A stretch of DNA of 64,000 bases, taken from contig JAPTOF010000017.1 in the NCBI GenBank assembly GCA_028554755.1, positions 14,071,001 through 14,135,000 on the forward strand, read 5' to 3'. Below are positions 1 through 11,317 of the stretch, in pieces. This stretch comes from Cordia subcordata (taxonomy: Eukaryota > Streptophyta > Magnoliopsida > Boraginales > Cordiaceae). Positions within the stretch are counted from its first letter, which is position 1; each line of letters starts with the position of its first letter. The translations under genes and the position numbers were made by a program. The notes beneath the pieces are model-generated. The model searched no databases. It was not told the DNA's origin and was given only the letters and a program-made list of their open reading frames with translations.

Positions 1-480
1 CCAAGTTAGGTACTCGCAAGGTTGCTCCATAGAATCTCTTGGCAAATGCCTGTAGAATCTCGTCACTTTGCTGTCTCATCCCGATAACTGACGCCGATGA
101 TTTAGGTGCCACCTACCCACTAGGGAATCGGTTCATAAAGGCTGTCGCCAATTGCTTAAAAGAATAGATAGAATGGGGTGGTTGTTCATCATACCACATT
201 TAGGCGAAACCCACTAATATAGTGGGAAACGCTTTTTTCATTGGGCAGTATCGGTAGCATTATGAAACAACATTTTATGGTTGATCACTGATACGTGATT
301 GGTGGGGTTGCCTGAACCATCGTAGTATGGCAACTTTGGGACGACGAAGTCCCTTGGTACTGGTTCCTTAATGATTTCCTCCTATTATAGGCTATTAGCA
401 AATTCCTCTACATTTATGGCTTAGATAGGCCAGTGATTTGAAGTGATTTGCATGGAAGCCGTGGTTATTGGCGGAGGCTT
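1..480 (-). pseudogene. Ty3/gypsy gag remnant, cut by window edge
   Basis: Read on the minus strand, this stretch gives broken pieces of a plant gypsy gag domain: a segment like FVVPKLPYYDGSGNP at about 300-360, then a piece like RFP further down, then QQSDEILQAFAKRFYGA near 40-90. These follow the usual order of the Retrotrans_gag fold. The frame is interrupted by stops and small indels, so it is a fossil. No LTR, primer-binding site or pol is visible in the window, and the element runs off the left edge. Its lineage (Tat-like is possible) is a guess. Confidence 0.6.
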
Positions 481-593
481 AGTAGACATATCCCCTTGAC
501 ATAGTGACTCTTCTTGCATATCTAAAGGTGGTTGATAGATGGGTTGTTGCACGTGAAGCAATAGGAAGTTCTTAAGCTATACCATGATTATAG

Positions 594-715
594 GTACAAT
601 GCTTCTATCAGGCCCACAAAGATGAGTACAATGCCTTTATTCGGCCCACAATATTGAGCACAATGCTTCCAACAGGCCCATAATGATGAGTATTACGCCC
701 TCATTAGGCAAGGAA
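594..715. repeat. 32-bp imperfect tandem repeat, about 3.5 copies
   Basis: Units begin at about 594, 626, 658 and 690. Each starts with gtacaatgc or a close variant and contains a caggcccaca-like core. The period of 32 is not a multiple of three, so it does not encode a protein repeat. It lies just beside the gypsy gag remnant and may belong to the same dead element. Confidence 0.6.
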
Positions 716-1573
716 TTCTTTCACATTCACACATACACATCAAATTGTATGCTTTATATGAACCAACTAAACATATAACACCAAATCAAACTAAAATAGT
801 GAATACATTGACTGAGAGAAAATAAAAGACTAATGATTACTATCAATACCAAGACATTTTGGTTGATGGAAGTACAACATACATGCGTGCCAATACGTAC
901 GCGACTAGGCCATAAGAATCTAATGAAGAAATTTTAAGAAGAAAATAAATAAATAAATGAATAAATAAAAATTAACAATCTCTTTTGTTATAGTAAATAC
1001 AGAAATGAAAATGATGAAGTAATAATGAAATTAAGAGAAAAAGGAAAACTTTCTATCAAAGTAAATCAAAGAAGTGAGAAGCAAACTTTACTCAATACAA
1101 ATTTAGAAGTAAAAAGAGAGAGAGAGGAAAATTAATAAATAAATAAATTAGCTTAGATCAAAACTTGACAACATTATTACTTCTTGAACCTGAAAAAGTA
1201 ATAAGTATTTTATTTATTTAGATAAAATAATAATTAATTTTTTTAAAAGAAGTGACGTTAACCAGTACAAGGGCTAACAATTAATAACGAAGTTGGTAAA
1301 ACTGTACGCCTACCATGCAAATAAACAAAATCTGTCACATGTGTAGAATAGATAGATTTGTAAAAGAAAGTAGTTTAGTTTCACTAAACAAGTAGTTTAG
1401 TTTTTTCCTTTTCGTAAAAGAAAAAGAATTGCCGGTACGTGAAACGAGTTGTACCTTTTTCTTAAAAACATTAAAATAGGATTTAATGAGTCTAGTAAAA
1501 CCTGTTAGGATTTGACATATTTTATAAGTACTTGACAAGTTGAAAAGAAATCAATCAGAGAAAAAGAAAAGTA

Positions 1574-1628
<55 letters not shown>
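1574..1628. repeat. (AAT)n microsatellite
   Basis: About 18 uninterrupted copies of the trinucleotide. It is directly followed by a short hairpin at 1636-1665. Confidence 0.95.
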
Positions 1629-1635
1629 TACATCA

Positions 1636-1665
1636 ACGCTATTCAATTTTTCTTAAGAATAGCGT
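1636..1665. repeat. Short hairpin, 9-bp stem
   Basis: The arms acgctattc (1636-1644) and gaatagcgt (1657-1665) are perfect reverse complements around a 12-nt loop. Similar gcgctat-type subterminal inverted repeats occur in plant CACTA or Mutator relics. No transposon ends were found here, so it is reported only as a hairpin. Confidence 0.5.
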
Positions 1666-2535
1666 CAACTGTATATTTTTTTTTCCTGGGTTTCTACATC
1701 AACGTGGGCTTAAGGAAAAACATTAGCAGCAACACATTTTTCTGAATGTCTGACTTCAACTCGCTTGCAATTAAAGTCTTAAAAAGAAATCATAGGCATG
1801 CATGATGTTTATTACTCAAGTTGAAGACTTTGCTTTGAACGTGGATCGAAGATCAGCACTTGACACGTGTTAGGACAAGAAATAATTCAAGTAGCAATTC
1901 ATGAAACAAAGAGCACGCACCTGGATTTTTTTTTTCTCTTCCAAAAAACAAATATTCAGAATATTTAGAATGCAAAAGACGTATAGTTACTCAGTCATTC
2001 AACAAATATATATACATTTCTATCATCCTCAAACTCCATACTTTGGATAAATAAGCTAATATTGAAGTTCTAATATATCTAATCACTTACCGAAGACTAT
2101 AAATGACAAGAGCCTTCAACTTGCAGGGTCAATAATTTCTTGGTTCTCCTTAGAATTTCTTGTAAAGAAGTTTATATTTTTTTCTTTTTAGGTTTGAGTC
2201 TTCTTATTTCAAAAGGAGTCTATCTTACAGACATGCTATTATCTGCCTTAGTTGTAGAGTAGCAATTATATTATTATACTAGTATGTCACTCGTACAATT
2301 ACACGAAATGTGATATATGTAAGTTGATATATTAAAAAGATTTAGTTTTTTATCCATTTAAATGTTTCAAACAAATTATATGAACTATATTTAATAGATT
2401 AAACAATAATAATACACATGTGATTTCTTTACATATGCACAATTTTGAAATTTGGAAGATATCACAATCTGGAATTACACAGAAATTATGGTGATTAAAA
2501 AAATTGATCGAATTGCGATTATCTAAAATAAAAAG

Positions 2536-4305
2536 TGACCACGTCATTGTATAGTCAAATAATAACAATTAAATCAAGCAACGACAAAATCACAAAATTT
2601 ATCCTCTTTATCACATGAAAGCAACTCGAGGGTCGAACCACGGGGAATCGGGATTGCTATCAGAAATTGAAAAGAAAATAACTAAAAAAAAACTAAAATT
2701 AAAAATTTAAAATAACTAAACTAAATACTACGAATGAAACGATTTTGAGATTAAACAAAATAGAAAAAGAAAAGAAATTAAATTAATTGAAAGAAAATGA
2801 CGGTACTCAACCACAAAAATTGCGAGAATTAGATTTATGGAACTTGTGAATCAGGGTGATAGCCAGAAAATTATCTTATTCATGTTCGTTAACTTTAGGA
2901 TTCTTAATTAAGCACAAGGGATCAGGCTACAACCTCTAATTCACCTAGATTAATTAACTAAAGCTATTGAGGCATAATCTATCTCAATGGCATAAATTAT
3001 CTCTCACTTTTCTTTAATTAATTAATCTAACAGGCTCTAGAAAATTAATTGAGACTATAAAGGCATAAGCTATCTCAGTGACATAACCTATCTCAATCTT
3101 GAACCAATTAATTAAATCTAGTCCTGTTAATTGATCTATATTCGTACCCACAAGAACCTACAAGATTCCTATATGGCAAAGGTATAAATTCTTGACTAAC
3201 GAAAATTAGCTACAAGCATAATAATGATTAACCAAGAATTTAATAGCAATAAAGCACAAATACGAATAATCAAATAAATTCCAAAAGAATTCGAAACATG
3301 AATAAAAATAATCACTCACTACCACCCCGAATCATGGGGAATTTAGTTCATAATTAAGTTCAAAGCAAAAACTGAAAAAGAATTGAGAATAGAAAAACTC
3401 ATCGTATTATTCCTAGACAAATAAGTTGATGAAGTTCTTGTGTTCAATTCTCTCTTCAAGAGCTGCTCCCCAACTTTTCCTTCAATTTAATCCTCTGCAA
3501 ATTCTTAGGTTAAGTCCCCTTTTTTTGTTGTGTATTGTGGGTATTTATAACGGTATCGAATTCCTTTTCAAATCGCACTTGGATTAGGAAATTGCTACCA
3601 GTTTTAATACCCTCATTTGACCGACGTTTTTTACCATCTTAAAGGCAGATCTGGGCTGAGCTTAAGAAGGAAAGTTGTAGCTCTATGAATTAGCTTTCCA
3701 TAACCGCAAGAATCACCTAATTTGGGCCTCTGTAGCCCAAGTTATGCCCAAAATACCAAAATGTGTCCAGCAGGTGACGGGAATTTTCCAAACGTGTTGT
3801 GACTGATTTTTCACCTTGATCCCCCTTGAATTTGGAAAGATGGTCTTCATAAAAATTATAGTGCTGCATCTTAGGAGTCCAATGGACCAAGAATCACGTG
3901 ATTTTGACCTCTGGAGTTGGAGTTATGAGCAAAATACCAAAACTGGTCTAATAGGAAAAACTTTCCAAAAATTATTACTAAGATCACTTGCCATATTCAT
4001 TCACCAACGACTTGATTTGCAAGAAAGACCAAACTTCATTGTTTTCTATGAGGAATTGATCCTTGATCCAAATATTTGAGCCCAATACTTTTATATTAAA
4101 TTAGGCCAACTCAAATTATAATTGATGTTCAACTTCAATTGCATAGAATCTTTTGCTAATTGTTCTTGTAAGCCTCCACAAAATATTTTCTTCTCTTGAA
4201 CGAGACTAGATCAAATAATTTACAAAATAAATCACTTTAACCACTTTGATATACGTAATTGCATGCAAATTAGTGAAATTTATTACAAAATATGAAGACA
4301 TATCA
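2536..4305 (-). repeat. 3' LTR of Athila-like element
   Basis: 1,770 bp, nearly the same as the right-hand copy at 17323-19091. It has TG...CA ends. The purine-rich tract just inside, at about 4306-4322 read on the minus strand (GGGTTTGAGGGTG), is the expected polypurine tract. The 87-codon plus-strand frames in both LTR copies are repeat shadows, not genes. Confidence 0.9.
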
Positions 4306-5675
4306 CACCCTCAAACCCACTCTTTCCTTGTTCTCAAGCAAAGAAACAAATAAACTCAAGGAATGAGATATTTAGTTAAGCGCAATGAGAAGGACCACAC
4401 AAACAACAATGAATCAATAATGAGACAAAAATCACACAGTCAAGTATGCACACGATGCAACACTTACTAAGCATGTACCCCTCAATTACCGAACTGAATC
4501 ATGTCACCCCTTTCAGCCAGTTTAAGCATATTAGGTAATTAACAAGAATAGGAAATTGACTCCACAAAACTTTGCTGGACCCGGAGTCTTCATGTCATAA
4601 CAAGAGAAAAGCGTTGTCCCCACATTTTTTCACTCATTTTTTTTCATTTTTTTTCCAACTTTTTTCCACTTTTTTTCTATTTTTCACACCTTTTCACTTT
4701 TCAGAATATAACAGAATAATAATTAAGTACACATGAATAACAATTGTGTCATTTTGACACTTGTTCACACTTTTTTTTCTTTTGATTTTTTCACTTTCAT
4801 CTTTTCTCCTTTTGGCTTCTTTCACTCTTTTTTCAAATGGGGAAACACAACAAAAAAATGATATTATCACAGAGTAGCACTTCAACAAACTTCCTACCAG
4901 GTCTATCGCAGGCTTACGAAGTCGCCTTCTTCTCCCTATTAATCACCCTTATGACGCTACGTAAAATGACATAATCAAAGGTAGCAATGAGGGATTTATA
5001 GCAAAGACAGAACAACTGCGCCAACAAATTCACTCACCAATCATGCAAGTCTCACTATCAAGTCAAAGTCACCTGTGCAATTCAAGCTCATATATGCTAA
5101 AAATTTTCAAATTTACCCATTTTTTTTTCCTATCTTATTGACACATAATCATAGAAACGCATTTTTATTCATTCTCACCCTCACCCCCAAACCCAAGTCT
5201 TGCAATGTCCCCATTGCAAGAAACATTAAACATTAAAAGGAAAGGGTTAGAATGAAACCACCTGATGGATGATGCCAATAAAATGGTGCGCTCAACCTCA
5301 GATGACAGCTTTTTCGCATTCACTTTACAATCCTACAAACCATATACCTTCCTCGCAAATGAGAGCATCTTCAGTTAAACACAAAAGACAAAGATAGGGA
5401 TAATCGATGAGTTTTCTTAAAATAAAAGATTTTTTTCTTTTTCATTTTTTTCAATTTTTTTCCAGCCAACCCTATTTACATCCCCATACAAAGGCTCCAA
5501 ACTCTGGGAGACACTTAAGCCGACTCACAAAAACAAAAAATATCAAAACAAACAAAGTTTTAAACAGTAAATAAATAAAAATAAATTAAAAAAATTCTAT
5601 TCAAATATCCTAGGTTGCCTCTTAGAAAGCGCTAAGTTTAACGTCTTCAGCCAGACGACACATAGCCAAATCTTG
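4306..5675 (-). other. Noncoding 3' internal region of Athila-like element
   Basis: The stretch between the protease frame and the 3' LTR is T-rich on the plus strand, with several poly-T runs at 4625-4690 and 5110-5130. It has no open frame with a known domain. In a full Athila element this place would hold the rest of pol and an env-like frame. Their absence is a deletion or an ancestral loss, not a nested insertion. Confidence 0.6.
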
Positions 5676-6664
5676 TTAACCAGGATTCCTAGAGACTTCT
5701 AAACAACCATCCCCAAAAGCATTATGTCCTCCTATATGTGAACCACTATGTGAACCACCTTTTATAGAGATACAGTTATCCTTAAGACTTTCATCATCCT
5801 CATAAGTCTCTAATCTCTCTAAACTGTTCCCCAAACTTTTAACCAAAATTTTAGTCTTTTTGTTGCCAAAAGACACCTTCATTAGGCCACTTCTACAGTC
5901 TATCTTCGCATTGGCTGTGGCTAAGAATGGTCGACCTAAGATCACAGGTGTATAACTCTGTTTAAGATCTGAGTGCTCAATATCCAAAATAATAAAGTCC
6001 ACAGGGAATAAGAATTTATCAACCTCAATAAGCACATTTTCCACTATTCCTCTAGGTACCATAGTGGATCTATCTACCAATTAAAGTGTAATAGGGGTTG
6101 GCTTCATCCCCTTCAAACCTAGTTGCTCATAAATCGCAAAAGGTAAAATATTAACATTAGCACCTAAGTCAAGGAGTGCTCTATCAATGCGATGCTCACC
6201 TAGAAAGAATGGAATAGTGAAAGCCCCTGGATCTTTACGTTTAGGTGGAGTTGGAGAAGTGAGAATGCTACTAACCGCCTCTGTTAGCCTTACCTTCTTA
6301 GGAACATGTGCTTGGATCCTACGCTTTTGAGTGCATAAATCCTTCAAGAATTTAGCATATGCAGGAATCAGTTTAATCACTTCCAAAAGAGACAAATTAA
6401 CATTCACATGCTTAAAAGTCTCCAAAATTGTATTCTTCTTAGATTCTTTTTCTTTGTCCCTACTTAAGGCTTGAGGAAACGGTACTCTAAGGGCATATTG
6501 TATTTTTGATGAAGGATAGCAGTGTCATTTAATTCTCTCGAGTCATTCACATATGAATCATCTAATTTCTCTTTGTCCTTTATGCTCACTTGCCTATGTG
6601 GTGCATCTAGATTCACCCCATTATCTACTTCATTTCCATCCTTAAGTACCATGATTGCATTCAC
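5676..6664 (-). pseudogene. Athila-like retropepsin and linker, three broken frames
   Basis: Minus-strand frames at 6464-6664, 6081-6425 and 5676-6080 carry the C-terminal part of the gag-protease polyprotein. The protease shows the active-site motif LLDLGANVNILP (DLG type, usual for Athila), then PRGIVENVLI, FPVDFIILD and VILGRPFLATANAKIDCRSG, all in the standard family order. A stop after PTPITL and further frame breaks split it. The last about 60 residues are rich in Gly, Ser and His, and then the frame ends with no reverse transcriptase. The catalytic aspartate is present, but the frame cannot be read through as it stands. Confidence 0.85.
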
Positions 6665-6748
6665 CTACTCATGTCTCTTAGGATTCTCTATGATTTGTGC
6701 TGGTAATCTATCCTCAAGTCTTGTTAACACACTCATAATTTGACCCAT

Positions 6749-7443
6749 TTATGACTCCAACTTTGTTATAGACTGTGCAGTATTAGCAAATTGACTCATT
6801 TGTTGCTCTAGTTTAGCTATCGATTGTGAGTGTGAGTGCAACAATTGAGTATGATCATCCAATTTCTGCAAAGCCTTTAAAACTTTATCCTCAAAACTAG
6901 AACTAAATTGACTAATAGGCATCGAAGGAGGAGGTGGAGGAGGAGCATACCTTGGCCCAAGTTGAAAATTAGGAGGTCGAGACATACCAGAAAAGTTAGG
7001 ATAGTTAGGTCCGCTAGGATTGTAAGTATTCGCATAAGAAATACTCTGTGCTTGGCCCTGAGCAGCATTAACGTGCTCTTGCACAAATTCAGGAAATTGA
7101 CTAGCCATAGGACAATTAATCAATGCATGAGTAGGACTATCACATAAAGCACGTTGTTTTCCCAAATTTACACCTACAGCATGCACTGGTTCCTTTTGTG
7201 TTGCTAATAACTGATCAAGTTTCCTAGTTATAGCATCAACTCTCAATGCAAGATCATGATTGGGTGCAATCTCATAGATCCCTTTCTTAACCCCTCTATG
7301 CTTACCACTACGTGCAAAAGATGCATGTTGTTGTGAGTTCTCACTTAAACGCTCAAATACCTCCCAAGCTTCATTCTCATTCTTATATAAGAACATCCCT
7401 TCACATAAAGCGTCAACCATTTGTTGATTTATCTCAGATAAAC
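6749..7443 (-). pseudogene. Athila-like gag, C-terminal half
   Basis: This minus-strand frame begins exactly at the copia insertion site. It continues the capsid region (EAWEVFERLSENSQQ, then a KLDQLL segment) into a degenerate zinc knuckle CDSPTHALINCP and a proline-rich stretch. A C-terminal coiled-coil-like segment follows (HSHSQSIAKLEQQMSQF). This is the classic Athila gag layout. The first part of the same gag lies at 16496-17010, on the other side of the nested element. The apparent start codon next to the insertion is internal to gag and is not a real start. Confidence 0.88.
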
Positions 7444-8760
7444 TGTGGGTGCAAATATCTTAAGAGGGGGGGGGTGAATTAAGATATTAATACTAATTTT
7501 CATTTTTTAAAATTTACAGAAAATTTTCAACTTCTAACAATTAATATATCAAACACAAGATAAGCAAGGTAAGTAGGAATGAAAATAGAAGTGTAAGGAA
7601 AAGAGAAACAAACGATTTTAAGGTGGTTCGGCCAAGCCTACGTCCATCGCCCAAGGAAGCTCCTCTTAGGACTTCAAAGATCTCCACTAAGATGCTTCTT
7701 CAAAACTTGGTGAAGCACAAACCAAGTTCTTTACAACCTCTTTGAAACCTAACTTCAAAGACCAAGAGATTTACTCTATAGGATTTCCCCACACTTTACA
7801 AGCTTTAATGAATAAATCTTACAAAGATTAAAGCTCTCAAAGTGTGTATGTACTCAAGAATAAGAAAAGATTGAATCTGAGATTTTTTTTAAGAAGAAGA
7901 TGAATACGCTCTTAAAAGCTCAAATATATTGCAAGAATGGCTCAAAGATGGATTGAATGATGGTAAACACTTTAGCACACTTCAATATTGTAATTAGAAA
8001 GTGTATTGAATGAGTATTTATAGAGATTTGGGGGTTAGGGTTTATGGTAGGTGAAGAGGGAGTGATTTTTTTCAGCAGAACGGTAATAAACGGCTAGTGC
8101 ATTTATTACAGCACCTGTTCAGCCGGTCGTCCGGCTGGGTCGTCTGGCTTACCCTTCTCCTTCTCTGACTAGGCCGGACGCCTTAGCTGGTCGACCGGCT
8201 AGGGGGTCCGGCTTTTCCCTTCACCTCTCTGTTTTGGCCGGGCGACCCACCAGGTCAGCCGGTCGACCGGCTGGGGGGTCCGGCCACTCCAGAATGTGAA
8301 GTAAATCCAGATTTTTGCAGGAAAACATTTCAAGTGCATTTTCACAACTCCAAGTCATTTTGAATAAATTTGTAAACACATGTTGTGAATTAAAACACCT
8401 CAAAAACTCATTTTATCTCTATGTGTGCATTCAAATACATTTTTGCATATGTTTTATCAAATGTGCAAGACTTGAAAATTTTGCTATGAATAAGAAAAAG
8501 AAGGTTTGAGCCAAGTTCACACAATATATAGGCATTTCACAAAAAGAACAAGAAGTAAACTAATGTCCGGTACCCCTTATGACTTCTCTTCTCCTCCTTA
8601 TGCCTTATCTCCTTCTCTTTCTTCAAGTAATGCTTTTTGCACATTTTCTTCAATCTTTCAAAGCTTCATATTGATATCATCTCATTTTCACAAAAAGCTA
8701 TTTAGTAAGATAATGCATATATTTTCATCATCAAAACCAATAATGAATATTTAGCTAACA
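7444..8760 (-). repeat. 3' LTR of SIRE-type copia
   Basis: 1,317 bp. It starts (minus) TGTTAGCTAA and ends GCACCCACA, and matches 15174-16490. At 8110-8285 it carries several copies of a ccggtcgaccgg-type palindrome. The 60-82 codon frames here recur in the other LTR and are repeat shadows. Confidence 0.93.
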
Positions 8761-9234
8761 ATCTCCCCCTTTTTGATGATGACAAAATTTTAAGATATGA
8801 GACAAAAGTACTCCCCCTTAATATATGCATTTCTTTAAAAAGTGCATTTTTGAGAAAATGCTTTGACTATCAAATTTAAACTCATTTGCAAAGACAAACA
8901 AGTAAACATAAACTCATTTGCAAGAACAAGTAAACATCTCAATAAAGCATACCATTCACCATTTTACTTCTCCAAACAGAGCTTATGCATTCACCATTTA
9001 AACTAATGGAAATAGACAAAACCATTCACCAAGGCATATATCACCAAAGCATAAATATCACACCTTATGCATCCTACTTTTCTCCCCTTTTGGCATCATC
9101 AAAATCAATATAAAGGCAGGAAAAGAAATGTATAAGAGAAATAACTTGGTAACCAAAGTCAAGAATGTAAAGGTCAACTAAAACTAAAAATTGTTTTCAA
9201 GTGGAATGAAAAATGTTTTTCAAAAAGAAGAAAA
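8761..9234 (-). other. 3' untranslated internal part of SIRE-type copia
   Basis: The region between the accessory frame and the 3' LTR. It begins (minus-strand sense, next to the LTR) with the polypurine tract. The rest is A-rich repeats such as aagtaaacat and cattcacca, with no open frame of note. Confidence 0.6.
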
Positions 9235-10714
9235 TCAGGGTGCGCAATCATGGTGATCCTTGAAGTATTCTCTCATATCTGATTTCATAGCAGCCACTTC
9301 TGAATCAATATGTTGCCTCCAAACAGTGAGCTCGTCCCATTGGCTTGTCATAGTTGCCCTTATTTCGCCCATACCAGTGTTCAACGCTTGCAACTGAGAC
9401 AAAATCTGAGCCATCAAAGAAGGGTTTTCCTGTTGACCTATCGAGCTAAAAGCAGCACCACCCATTGAGCTGGAAGCTGCATCGCGACGAACCTCTCGTC
9501 GTCATTGCTCATCAATATGTGCTTGCTCCCTGGACTCTCTCATTACTTGCCTAAGAGTAATCTTCTCAGGATCAGCCTCTTCTTCCTCAGAGGTACTTAC
9601 AACCATGGGTGTAGTTCCTGATATGCCTATATTGGGTTCTCCCTCAATTTCTGGCCCAACATCTTCTTCCAATATGATATCTAACCCACCAAGCGTGTCA
9701 TCAAGCTTTTGTGCTTCAGGACCAAAAACCAGGTTGGTGAAAGTAGTGCCCTTCTTAGTTCTTTCTTTAATAGCAGCTTGAGTGGTTTGGGGTAAGCTTT
9801 TGAATGTCTCTCTATTTATAGGCTCCCCGTTATACTAGTAAATTCCCATAAAATTTATATATAACATGTCAAAGTTCTAAGCAAATGCTCTGTATGGGGC
9901 ATTTGAAGTTATGTTGAAGTGAAAGAAGATATACATTAACGCCATACCATACCCAGGAGTGGTCGTTTTTTCTCCACCCTTCCCACTAATATGTAGCATA
10001 TGATGAAGAATAAGGAAAGGAAAGGCTATCTTTTTGTTCTTCCTAAGGCTATAATATATGTAGGCATCCATAGCCGGAATATTTCCATCATTGATATTTC
10101 TAGGAAGAAGTACTTCACTAATGACTTTGAAAGCAATTCTTGTATTAACATCAACATCTCTCAACAATGGGAATCAAATCTGGATTCCTAGGCCCTACTT
10201 TCTTCCACATATATTTTATAACTTGACCCGGGATACCAGCTTCTTTAATTCCTTCTGGCCATCCTTGACTATTATAATGTCCCTCACCATCTACTGATAT
10301 TTTGAAAATTTCTCCCAAAACTTTTTCGTTGAGAACAAAGTTTTCTCCACATACAGTCGAACTTAACACCAAATTTGGGCTCAAACTTTGTACCTCAAGA
10401 TTTTCATAAAATTCTATAATCAAGTTGTCTTCGACATCACAATATAGATGCATAAAATAATCCCAATCCTTAAACAATGATAAAACATCTGTAGTCGCAA
10501 AATCTGTATCAACAAGATATTTACCGTACATAATGGATTGCTTTCCTTGGATTTTTGACACGGGACGCGGTGGCGGTGGTGGTGGAGATCGTGTTCTTGG
10601 TCGCTTTCCTTTTCTCCCATGTGATTGACCTCTTCCCCTTGGATTCACCATGACTTCACGTTGTTTTTGCAAGAATAATCGGTGAAAACTTTGTTTTTTG
10701 AAGTGGGCAAGCAA
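9235..10714 (-). pseudogene. Accessory (env-position) ORF of SIRE-type copia
   Basis: Minus-strand pieces at 10151-10714, 9877-10167 and 9235-9465 form one broken protein, downstream of RNase H and before the 3' LTR. The N-terminus is basic and proline-rich (RPRTRSPPPPPPRP). Next comes a segment like FYENL...VCGENFVLNE, then FPFLILHHML. I take these to match the 'putative plant transposon protein' family that is common in plant retroelements. The C-terminal 76 residues look helical and coiled-coil-like. A frameshift joins the first two pieces near 10155-10167. SIRE elements have an env-like frame here, but I see no clear signal peptide or membrane span, so an envelope role is not supported. 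The function is unknown. Confidence 0.6.
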
Positions 10715-10854
10715 ATGTTAGGAAGAAATTTGGAAGAAAACGGTTGAAAATTGAAGATTTTGAGATGGGTTTTGGAGAGTTTTGGCTAGGGTTTTAAAAA
10801 ATTTGATAGAATGTAGTGAATTTGGGGTGAAAAAAACAACCAAATTTTAACCCT

Positions 10855-11010
10855 GTTCGCGTTCAGTCGGTCGACCGGCTGGTTGCGAGGGTCGACCAGC
10901 TGGGTCGACTGGCTGGATCAGAAAGCATATTAAAAAGTTGTGTTTAGTCGGACACCTAAGGCCTTAGTCGGTCGACCGGCTTGGTCGGCCAGGTGGGTCA
11001 GAAGGTGCAC
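10855..11010. repeat. Cluster of GGTCGACC-type palindromes
   Basis: Within about 150 bp there are at least five copies or variants of the core gtcgacc/ggtcga, including two full cggtcgaccggct units. The same palindrome clusters occur in the two SIRE LTRs (about 8110-8285 and 15845-16015), and in the unrelated solo LTR at about 29860-30040. Confidence 0.85.
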
Positions 11011-11062
11011 AAATTTCTTATTTTTCATACACAAGCCACATAAACACATATATATATACCAT

Positions 11063-11317
11063 TTAACCACATTTTATCATTCCAATTTCTCTCCTAATCT
11101 TGCAAAATTGATCCTCATGCAAAGGTTTAGTGAAAATATCAGCAACTTGATGTAAAGTATCAACAAATTCAAGAATTATATCACCTTTTTGTACATGATC
11201 TCTAATGAAATGGTGCCTAATCTCAATATGCTTAGTTATTGAGTGTTGAATTGGGTTCTTAGTAAGATTAATTGCACTAGTATTATCACAATATATAGGA
11301 GTATGATCATGCTTCAA
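11063..11317 (-). pseudogene. Copia RNase H, C-terminal part
   Basis: The frame holds YCDNTSAINLTKNPIQH, then the RTKHIEIRHHF-like motif (HSITKHIEIRHHFIRDHV), and ends with VADIFTKPLHEDQF. This is the standard C-terminal end of Ty1/copia pol. It is separated from the upstream RT-RNase H frame by a single stop codon at 11315-11317, so the polyprotein would end early. Confidence 0.88.

Larger units (their letters stand above)
716..2530. other. AT-rich spacer, no gene seen
   Basis: Both strands hold only short reading frames with no recognisable domain. The stretch is rich in A-runs and simple repeats, and I see no exon-like coding block, LTR pair or RNA gene. Confidence 0.5.

Noticed and set aside
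3816..4079. 87-codon plus-strand reading frame, repeated at 18602-18865 with substitutions
   Set aside because: Both copies lie at matching places in the two LTRs of the Athila-like element, opposite to its coding strand, with no known domain. A duplicated LTR frame, not a conserved gene.
10540..11010. CRISPR-like or integron-like array from repeated palindromes
   Set aside because: The spacing is irregular and units vary. The context is a plant LTR element with no cas-like genes.
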